From positions 1-5,703 of the forward strand of contig CAMIOJ010000157.1 in the NCBI GenBank assembly GCA_946222435.1: DNA of 5,703 nucleotides, read 5' to 3'. Below the pieces are notes generated by a model that saw nothing but the letters and a program-made list of their open reading frames with translations, searched no databases and was not told the DNA's origin. The stretch is from an uncultured Micrococcus sp. Its GTDB lineage: Bacteria; Actinomycetota; Actinomycetes; Actinomycetales; Micrococcaceae. Both the position numbers and the translations under genes were made by a program. Positions 1 through 4,278 of the stretch are shown in pieces (position 1 is the first letter of the stretch; each line of letters opens with the position of its first letter).

Positions 1-278
1 CCGACGTCCGGGGTCATGCGGGCGTGGTCCAGGGCGCGGTAGAGCTCGTCCACGGTGCCCGGGCGGAACGCGTTGCGGACCTCGGGGCGGTCGAAGGCGA
101 TGCGGACCGTGGGCAGGTCCCGGACCCAGCTGCCGTCCGCGTCCCGCTCCACCTGACGGTGGTAGGTCATGTCCTGGAAATCGAAGCCCTCCACCACGCG
201 CCAGCGCTGCGGGTCGAAGACGTCCGAGACCTTCTCGGGGACGGGGAATCGGGCCGGATCGATGCTCTGCTCGGTCAT
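1..278 (-). CDS. menB: 1,4-dihydroxy-2-naphthoyl-CoA synthase (MenB), N-terminal part, cut by window edge
   Basis: MenB closes the second aromatic ring in menaquinone synthesis, converting o-succinylbenzoyl-CoA to 1,4-dihydroxy-2-naphthoyl-CoA in the cytosol; it belongs to the crotonase family. Only the first 92 codons and two bases of the next are present; the gene continues past position 1. Reading from the ATG at 278-276 gives a protein starting MTEQSIDPARFPVP. The strongest evidence is residues 63-74 (DRPEVRNAFRPG), matching the MenB family signature around the start of the crotonase fold, followed by TVDELYRALDHAR. The region before it (VSDVFDPQRW at about 17-26, then FQDMTYHR) is the N-terminal lead typical of actinobacterial MenB, which is longer than the E. 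coli enzyme. There is no Shine-Dalgarno sequence close to the ATG. A -10-like TAGACT lies 7 bases upstream, so the transcript may be leaderless. The gene follows ptrB on the same strand after 58 bases. The active-site residues lie outside the window. Confidence 0.93.
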   Translation of the reverse strand, partial: MTEQSIDPARFPVPEKVSDVFDPQRWRVVEGFDFQDMTYHRQVERDADGSWVRDLPTVRIAFDRPEVRNAFRPGTVDELYRALDHARMTPDV

Positions 279-285
279 GCGGACG

Positions 286-291
286 AGTCTA
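286..291 (-). promoter_or_regulatory. Candidate -10 box of a leaderless menB promoter
   Basis: On the minus strand the hexamer TAGACT fits the actinobacterial TANNNT -10 pattern and ends 7 bases before the menB ATG. That spacing would put transcription initiation at or next to the A of the ATG. It is the only TpA step in the 58-base gap between ptrB and menB. No clear -35 TTGACA is present at 16-18 bases upstream, and the only purine-rich SD-like stretch (GGGAGG) lies too far from the start to set it. Leaderless mRNAs with this geometry are common in actinobacteria. The assignment rests on position and pattern only. Confidence 0.5.
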
Positions 292-304
292 GTTCCTGCG
301 GAAC
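292..304. promoter_or_regulatory. Short perfect dyad against the menB -10 box
   Basis: GTTCC-TGC-GGAAC is a perfect 5-base inverted repeat around a 3-base centre. It directly abuts the upstream side of the candidate menB -10 hexamer, in the spacer where a repressor would block RNA polymerase. It is not the actinobacterial LexA box, which has GAAC and GTTC half-sites in the opposite order. A 5-base dyad can arise by chance, so this is only a candidate operator. Confidence 0.3.
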
Positions 305-336
305 CTCCCGGTTTTGGATCCGAAAGTCCGCGGGGG

Positions 337-2655
337 TCAGTCCACCCGGTCGGTCGCCCCCAGCGCGGTCAGCACGAACGCGTACTCCCACGCGGTGTCC
401 TTCCAGCCCTGGTACCGACCGGAGGCGCCGCCGTGGCCGCCGTCCATCTCGGTGCGCAGCAGGATCGGGGAGCCACCCTCGGCCAGCGGCGTCGCCTGGT
501 CACTCGTCACGGTGCGGCGCAGCTGCGCCACCCACTTCGCCGGCTCCACGTAGAGCACGCGGGTGTCGTTGAGGCTGGTCACTGCCGCGATCGCCGGGTA
601 GTCCACGGTCCGCACGTTCTCGTACGGCGTGTAGGCCTTCATGTACGCGTACACGCCCTGGTCCTCGATCGGGTTGCCCCACTCCTCCCACTCCAGGGCG
701 GACAGCGGCAGGTCCGGGTCCAGGATGGAGGTGAGGGCGTCCACGAACGGCACCACGGCCAGGCACGCCCGGTACAGCTCCGGCGCCAGGTTCACCACGG
801 CACCCATGAGCAGGCCGCCGGCCGAGCCGCCGTGGCAGGCGATCCGCGCCGGGTCCACCCAGCCCGAGTCCACGATGTGCCGGGTCGCGTCCACGAAGTC
901 CGTGAAGGAGTGGGCCTTGGCCAGCTTCTTGCCGTCCTCGTACCAGCCGCGGCCGAGCTCGCCGCCGCCGCGCACGTGCGCCACCACGTACACCAGCCCG
1001 CGGTCCAGCAGGGACAGGCGGGCCACGCCGAGCACCGGGTCCATGGACATCTCGTAGGAGCCGTAGCCGTAGACCAGGCAGGGGTTGGTGCCGTCCTGGG
1101 CCAGGTCCTTCCTGCGGATGACCGTCAGCGGGATCTGCACGGGCTCGCCGTCCGGCCCGGGCTCGGAGGAGGTCGCCCACTCACGCTCCACCACGTAGTC
1201 CGCCGGGTCGTGGCCGGGGACCTCCACCTCGCGGCGCAGGTGCACCTGACCGGTCGCCGCCTCCACGTCCAGCACGCGCGCCGGCGTGATCCAGGAGGTG
1301 TAGGCCAGGCGCAGGAACGGGGACTCCCACGAGGCCCAGGTCAGGTGGCAGGCGTAGAGCTCCTCGTCGAACTCCGGCTCGGAGAACTCCATCCCGACGA
1401 CGGCACGCGCCCCCGCCTCGCCCGTCGCCTCGCCGTTCTCCTCGGCGGTGCCGCCCGCCTCGGCCGGGGCCGTGGCCGACCCCGTCGACAGGTCCGCGAG
1501 ACGTCCGATGAGCACGCGCGGGGTGGTGTCCCGACGGGCGGAGACGGCCACGTGGGTGGAGGTGACCATCGCGCCGTCCACCTTCACCTCGGCGCGGTGG
1601 GGGAGCACGGTCCGCCACGCGGACCGGTCGGCCACCTCGTCCTCGGCCACCAGGGACATCATCCCGTTCGGCGCGGCCTTCCCCTCGGCGTCCCGGTTGT
1701 GCACGATCAGCAGGTGGCGGCGCCCGCCCAGGTCGAACGGCTCCACGGAGGCCAGCATCGCGTCCGTGCGCGGCAGCAGCAGGCGCGGGGCGGGGACCTC
1801 CGTCTCAGCATCCTCCGGCAGGTCGATGACCCAGGTCTCGGAGACCTCGGAGTTGCCGACGCCGACCAGCAGCTGCGTCCGGTCCGCCACGCCCTCGAAC
1901 CCGGTCCACATGCCCAGGTCCTTCTCCTCGAAGAGCATCCGGTCCTGCGCGGTGTCCTGGCCGAGGGTGTGGACCATGACCCGGTAGGGGCGCCAGGACG
2001 CGTCCCACAGGGTGTAGAACACGCGGGTGCCGGTGCGGTCGAAGCGGACGTCGTAGGCGATGTCCTCCACCACGTCCTCGAGCTCCTGCCCGGTGCGCAG
2101 GTCGCGCACACGCAGAGTGAAGCGCTCGTCTCCGGCGTGGTCCACCGCATAGGCCAACAGGTTCCCGTCCGGGGAGACGTGCATGCCGCCGAGGGCGAAG
2201 AAGGGCTTGCCCTCGGCCTCGGCGTTGCCGTCCAGCAGCACCTGCTCGCCCTCCAGGGGCACACCGGGCCGGATCTGAGGCGGCGTCCAGTCCGCCAGCC
2301 GGTCCCCGGTGTCCTGTGCGGGCACGCGGCACTGCACGGCGTACTGCCTGCCCTCCTCGGTGCGAGCGAAGTACCACCAGCCGTCCCGGCGCACGGGCAC
2401 GGACTGGTCCGTCTCCACGGTGTGCGCCTTGATCTCGCCGTAGATCCGCTCGCGCAGCGCCTCCTGGTCCGCGGTCACAGCCTCCGTGTAGGCGTTCTCC
2501 GCCTTCAGATGGTCCAGCACCTCGTCCGAGGTCTTCTCCCGCATCCACTCGAAGTCGTCGGTGAACGTGTCCCCGTGGTGGGTGCGGGTGACCGGCTTCG
2601 TCACGGCGACGGGCGGGACGGGACGGTCGGCGGGCTGCTGTGTGGTCTCGGTCAT
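337..2655 (-). CDS. ptrB: Oligopeptidase B-type serine peptidase (prolyl oligopeptidase family S9A)
   Basis: This is a cytosolic oligopeptidase of 772 residues that should cut short peptides after Arg or Lys. There is no signal peptide. An N-terminal segment (PVTRTHHGDTFTDDFEWMRE, about 21-40) and the beta-propeller (about 75-440), which excludes large substrates, precede the alpha/beta-hydrolase domain (about 480-772). Family landmarks are YGYGSYE (529-535), RGGGELGRGWYEDGK (562-576), nucleophile Ser611 in GGSAGG, Asp697 in NDTRVLYVEP and His741 in GHGGASGR, so the triad is complete. Glu655 and Glu657 in LEWEEWGNP match the acidic pair that gives oligopeptidase B its preference for basic residues. 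The protein is longer than the roughly 690-720 residues usual for the family, mainly through an Ala/Gly/Glu-rich insert at about 388-418. I chose the ATG at 2655 because the first family motif begins about 20 residues later and AGG lies just upstream; an in-frame ATG at 2664 adds only three residues. The reading frame stays open upstream to 3327, but that part looks noncoding. The gene is divergent from the Rpf-like gene. Confidence 0.94.
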   Translation of the reverse strand: MTETTQQPADRPVPPVAVTKPVTRTHHGDTFTDDFEWMREKTSDEVLDHLKAENAYTEAVTADQEALRERIYGEIKAHTVETDQSVPVRRDGWWYFARTEEGRQYAVQCRVPAQDTGDRLADWTPPQIRPGVPLEGEQVLLDGNAEAEGKPFFALGGMHVSPDGNLLAYAVDHAGDERFTLRVRDLRTGQELEDVVEDIAYDVRFDRTGTRVFYTLWDASWRPYRVMVHTLGQDTAQDRMLFEEKDLGMWTGFEGVADRTQLLVGVGNSEVSETWVIDLPEDAETEVPAPRLLLPRTDAMLASVEPFDLGGRRHLLIVHNRDAEGKAAPNGMMSLVAEDEVADRSAWRTVLPHRAEVKVDGAMVTSTHVAVSARRDTTPRVLIGRLADLSTGSATAPAEAGGTAEENGEATGEAGARAVVGMEFSEPEFDEELYACHLTWASWESPFLRLAYTSWITPARVLDVEAATGQVHLRREVEVPGHDPADYVVEREWATSSEPGPDGEPVQIPLTVIRRKDLAQDGTNPCLVYGYGSYEMSMDPVLGVARLSLLDRGLVYVVAHVRGGGELGRGWYEDGKKLAKAHSFTDFVDATRHIVDSGWVDPARIACHGGSAGGLLMGAVVNLAPELYRACLAVVPFVDALTSILDPDLPLSALEWEEWGNPIEDQGVYAYMKAYTPYENVRTVDYPAIAAVTSLNDTRVLYVEPAKWVAQLRRTVTSDQATPLAEGGSPILLRTEMDGGHGGASGRYQGWKDTAWEYAFVLTALGATDRVD

Positions 2656-2766
2656 GCCTGCCATCCCATCACATCGGGGCCATGGTGACGGAGCCCACGC
2701 GGCTCCAGGGCATGCCCAGGGGATTCGGACGCGTGGTGGAGAGCCGGGACAGCATCTGCCCAAGAG

Positions 2767-2782
2767 TCCACGGCACCGTGGA
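2767..2782. repeat. Perfect 7-base dyad, candidate operator or RNA hairpin
   Basis: TCCACGG-CA-CCGTGGA is a perfect inverted repeat with a 2-base centre. Flanking AGTCC (2765-2769) and GGACT (2783-2787) can also pair around the inner ACGG/CCGT as an alternative, bulged stem. With only two bases at the centre it looks more like a protein-binding dyad than an RNA loop. It lies 112 bases upstream of the ptrB ATG and 158 bases upstream of the Rpf-like GTG, so it could serve either gene. Confidence 0.35.
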
Positions 2783-2795
2783 GGACTTCGGCCTC

Positions 2796-2832
2796 GCCCC
2801 GGGCACCGGATTCCGAACGGTCCGCCCGGGGC
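2796..2832. repeat. 37-base imperfect inverted repeat in the divergent region
   Basis: The outer arms GCCCCGGGC (2796-2804) and GCCCGGGGC (2824-2832) are perfect 9-base complements. Inside them ACCG (2805-2808) pairs with CGGT (2818-2821), leaving a CC bulge on one side and a 9-base loop. No T tract follows on either strand, and the element is at the front of both genes, so a terminator is unlikely unless it attenuates. It lies upstream of the candidate plus-strand -10 at 2863, and would be inside the ptrB leader only if ptrB initiates farther upstream. Confidence 0.45.
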
Positions 2833-2862
2833 AATGCCATGGGCGGTCCCGTGACCCTGCTC

Positions 2863-2868
2863 TATGGT
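2863..2868 (+). promoter_or_regulatory. Candidate -10 box for the Rpf-like gene
   Basis: TATGGT fits TANNNT and contains the only TpA step in the 285-base intergenic region. Initiation would fall near 2875, giving a leader of about 65 bases that ends in a good ribosome binding site. A recognisable -35 is missing (the base run at 2840-2845 is TGGGCG), so the promoter would be weak, activator-dependent, or served by an alternative sigma factor. Confidence 0.35.
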
Positions 2869-2890
2869 GCAGCGGATGCACCGCGGTGCA
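2866..2890. promoter_or_regulatory. Overlapping inverted repeats GGTGCA / TGCACC / GGTGCA
   Basis: Three alternating half-sites lie in 25 bases: GGTGCA (2866-2871), TGCACC (2877-2882) and GGTGCA (2885-2890). The middle copy can pair with either neighbour. With the right-hand copy it makes the perfect 14-base palindrome TGCACCGCGGTGCA (2877-2890). A fourth half-site TGCACC lies at 2913-2918, just before the ribosome binding site. The first copy overlaps the candidate -10 box. This suits an operator at the transcription start, or alternative hairpins in the leader RNA. Confidence 0.4.
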
Positions 2891-2923
2891 GGACGGGGCC
2901 GCCCGCCACCGATGCACCCGAAC

Positions 2924-2931
2924 AGAAGGAG
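2924..2931 (+). promoter_or_regulatory. Ribosome binding site that fixes the GTG start of the Rpf-like gene
   Basis: AGAAGGAG is a near-perfect Shine-Dalgarno sequence ending 9 bases before the GTG at 2941. It favours this start over the in-frame ATG at 2839, which has no comparable site. Confidence 0.8.
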
Positions 2932-2940
2932 CACCCGACT

Positions 2941-3339
2941 GTGACGACCCCGCACGAGAAGACCGCCTCCCGCACCTCCCGCACCGCTGGCGCCTTGTCC
3001 CGCCTGCGTCGCCCGGCCGCCCTGGGCGCCGCCTCGGCCGCGGTCGCCGCCGCCCTCGTGGGCTTCGCCGGCCCGGCCCACGCCGCGGACACCGGCGTGC
3101 CGGTGCTGGAGGAGATCAAGCAGTGCGAGTCCGGCGGCGACTACACCGCCCACAACCCGTTCTCCACGGCCTCCGGCGCCTACCAGTTCCTGGACATGGT
3201 GTGGCAGTCCACGGACGCCGGCGCCGGCTATGCCTCGGCCGCCGACGCCCCGGAGGAGGTCCAGGACGCCGCCGCGGTGGAGCTCTACCAGGAGTGGGGC
3301 ACCTACCCCTGGCTGCCCTCCGTCCACTGCTGGGGCTGA
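2941..3339 (+). CDS. Small secreted transglycosylase / Rpf-like domain protein
   Basis: This 132-residue protein is probably a secreted peptidoglycan-cleaving enzyme of the resuscitation-promoting-factor or lytic-transglycosylase-like type. The GTG start is set by an AGAAGGAG site. Residues 1-48 form a long Sec signal peptide: a basic N-region (R11, R14, R21, R23, R24), an Ala-rich core (about 26-42), and a predicted cut after AHA at 48. The mature 84 residues are one domain: VLEEIKQCESGG (55-66) carries the expected catalytic Glu63, and SGAYQFLDMVW (78-88) matches the conserved G-x-QF-x-W segment. Cys62 and Cys130 are the only cysteines and probably form the disulfide seen in Rpf domains. 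No LysM, G5 or other wall-binding module follows. The mature part is very acidic: 13 Asp/Glu, one Lys and no Arg. The sequence around Glu63 differs from classical Rpf (no WDxLAxCESGGNW), so a related SLT-like subfamily is possible. The gene is divergent from ptrB and convergent with the dehydrogenase. Confidence 0.82.
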   Translation: MTTPHEKTASRTSRTAGALSRLRRPAALGAASAAVAAALVGFAGPAHAADTGVPVLEEIKQCESGGDYTAHNPFSTASGAYQFLDMVWQSTDAGAGYASAADAPEEVQDAAAVELYQEWGTYPWLPSVHCWG

Positions 3340-3380
3340 CCCCTGCGGGGCTGCCCCCCCTGCCGGGGCTGACCCCTGCC
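3332..3380 (+). repeat. Three tandem GGGGCTG(A)CCCC elements spanning the stop codon
   Basis: Three related units follow each other: 3332-3346 (GGGGCTGACCCCTGC), 3347-3364 (GGGGCTG, a longer C run, TGCC) and 3365-3380 (GGGGCTGACCCCTGCC). Units 1 and 3 are small hairpins, GGGG-CTGA-CCCC. The TGA stop of the Rpf-like gene is the TGA inside unit 1. Units 1 and 3 are 33 bases apart, so unit 3 carries another TGA in the same frame. A further GCCGAGG-ccgcc-CCTCGGC hairpin (3378-3396) overlaps the end. Tandem duplication or slippage of the gene's 3' end is the simplest explanation. Confidence 0.6.
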
Positions 3381-3408
3381 GAGGCCGCCCCTCGGCCCAC
3401 CGACACGA

Positions 3409-3446
3409 ACGGCCGCCCGCCTTCCGTGCGGAAGGCGGGCGGCCGT
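3409..3446 (+). terminator. 17-bp perfect hairpin, probable terminator of the Rpf-like gene
   Basis: The arms at 3409-3425 and 3430-3446 are perfect 17-base complements around a GTGC loop. The stem is rich in GC with a short CTTCC/GGAAG apex. It starts 69 bases after the Rpf-like stop codon. No T tract follows, as is common in high-GC actinobacteria. Being symmetrical, it could also act on transcription from the dehydrogenase side. Confidence 0.75.
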
Positions 3447-3452
3447 CGTCGG

Positions 3453-3488
3453 GCCGCTCCCCCCGGCGAGGACGCCGGGGGGAGCGGC
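3453..3488 (-). terminator. 16-bp perfect hairpin, probable terminator of the dehydrogenase gene
   Basis: The arms at 3453-3468 and 3473-3488 are perfect 16-base complements around a 4-base loop (AGGA on the plus strand). On the minus strand the stem starts 3 bases after the dehydrogenase stop (3492-3494). There is no T tract. Only six bases separate it from the hairpin at 3409-3446. Confidence 0.77.
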
Positions 3489-3491
3489 GGA

Positions 3492-4235
3492 TCAGCGCGG
3501 GGCCATGCGGACGGCGCCGTCGAGGCGGATGACCTCGCCGTTGAGCATGCGGTTCTCGATGATGTGCATGGCCAGGGAGGCGTACTCCTCCGGGGTGCCG
3601 AGGCGGGATGGGAACGGGATCTGCTCGGCCAGGGAGGCCTGCGCCTTCTCCGGCAGGCCGGCCATCATCGGGGTCCAGAAGATGCCCGGGGCGATGGTCA
3701 TGACGCGGATGCCGTTGCGGGCGAACTCGCGGGCCAGCGGCAGGGTCATCGCGGCCACGCCGCCCTTGGAAGCGGAGTAGGCGGCCTGGCCGATCTGGCC
3801 GTCGAACGCGGCCACGGAGGCGGTGTTGATGATCACGCCGCGCTCGCCGTCCTCGCCCGGCTCGTTCTGCGCCATGGCCTCGGCGGCCAGGCGGATCACG
3901 TTGAAGGTGCCGATCAGGTTGATGTTGATCGTGCGGGTGAAGTTCTCCAGCGGCAGCACGCCCTCACGGCCCAGGGTCTTCTCCGCCGTGGCGATGCCGG
4001 CGCAGTTCACCACGCCGGCCAGCGGGGCGCCCTGCTCGGTGGCGACCTTGACGGCGTTCGCCACCTGCTCCTCGTTTGTCACGTCCGTCTCCACCATCAC
4101 GGCGCCCTCGGGGGCCTCGCCCTTCAGGTCCACCACAACGACCTTGGCACCCTCCTCAAGGAGGGCCTTGGTGGTGGCGGCGCCGAGGCCCGAGGCGCCT
4201 CCGGTGACGATGAACGTGCGGTCCTTGAACTGCAT
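3492..4235 (-). CDS. Short-chain dehydrogenase, type II 3-hydroxyacyl-CoA dehydrogenase (HSD17B10-like)
   Basis: This 247-residue NAD-dependent oxidoreductase probably oxidises 3-hydroxyacyl-CoA or 2-methyl-3-hydroxybutyryl-CoA in fatty-acid or isoleucine breakdown in the cytosol. It is a single Rossmann-fold SDR domain. Visible motifs are TGGASGLG (11-18) for the dinucleotide, Asp36 at the end of the second strand (favouring NAD over NADP), NCAG (77-80), and the catalytic set Asn106, Ser140, Tyr153 and Lys157 in YSASK. The segment IAPGIFWTPMMAGLPEK (181-197) and the C-terminus MLNGEVIRLDGAVRMAPR are characteristic of the HSD17B10 group and separate it from FabG. The length is normal for the family. 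The ATG at 4235 is supported by GGAGG at 4242-4246, 6 bases upstream; an upstream TTG in frame at 4253 is less likely. The gene lies 43 bases downstream of the permease with no terminator between, so co-transcription is possible. The precise substrate cannot be read from the sequence. Confidence 0.9.
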   Translation of the reverse strand: MQFKDRTFIVTGGASGLGAATTKALLEEGAKVVVVDLKGEAPEGAVMVETDVTNEEQVANAVKVATEQGAPLAGVVNCAGIATAEKTLGREGVLPLENFTRTININLIGTFNVIRLAAEAMAQNEPGEDGERGVIINTASVAAFDGQIGQAAYSASKGGVAAMTLPLAREFARNGIRVMTIAPGIFWTPMMAGLPEKAQASLAEQIPFPSRLGTPEEYASLAMHIIENRMLNGEVIRLDGAVRMAPR

Positions 4236-4241
4236 GGATGT

Positions 4242-4246
4242 CCTCC
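4242..4246 (-). promoter_or_regulatory. Ribosome binding site of the dehydrogenase gene
   Basis: GGAGG on the minus strand, 6 bases before the ATG at 4235, sets that start over the TTG at 4253, which the site itself lies downstream of. Confidence 0.8.
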
Positions 4247-4278
4247 AGATCAATGGGGATCAGTGGTTGAGGTCACAG

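Larger units (their letters stand above)
2656..2940. promoter_or_regulatory. Divergent intergenic region between ptrB and the Rpf-like gene
   Basis: This 285-base region must hold the promoters for both flanking genes. It contains at least four inverted repeats: GGAGCC-CACGC-GGCTCC (2690-2706), a 7-base dyad (2767-2782), a 37-base GC hairpin (2796-2832) and overlapping GGTGCA/TGCACC elements (2866-2890). The only TpA step in the whole region is inside TATGGT at 2863-2868, the best plus-strand -10 candidate; no TTGACA-like -35 lies at the right spacing. I find no convincing promoter for ptrB. Reading frames that cross the region lack family-like protein sequence. Confidence 0.6.

Noticed and set aside
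292..304. LexA (SOS) box upstream of menB
   Set aside because: The actinobacterial SOS box has GAAC then GTTC; here the half-sites are in the reverse order with a different spacing.
169..2688. Open frame of 839 codons on the plus strand across ptrB
   Set aside because: It lies antisense to a clear oligopeptidase B gene, has His/Arg/Gly/Val-rich composition with no family motif, and is the usual effect of strong GC bias in third positions.
2839..2940. Upstream ATG start for the Rpf-like protein (34 extra residues)
   Set aside because: It has no ribosome binding site, would bury the signal peptide about 60 residues into the protein, and would place the inverted repeats and the good Shine-Dalgarno inside the coding region.
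2656..2940. c-di-AMP (ydaO) riboswitch before the Rpf-like gene
   Set aside because: The conserved GGGTGAA and CCGTCAGCTAACC-type segments of that riboswitch are absent.
2656..3327. N-terminal extension of ptrB by up to 224 residues
   Set aside because: The frame is open but reads antisense through the Rpf-like gene, is low complexity, and the family N-terminus begins just after the ATG at 2655.
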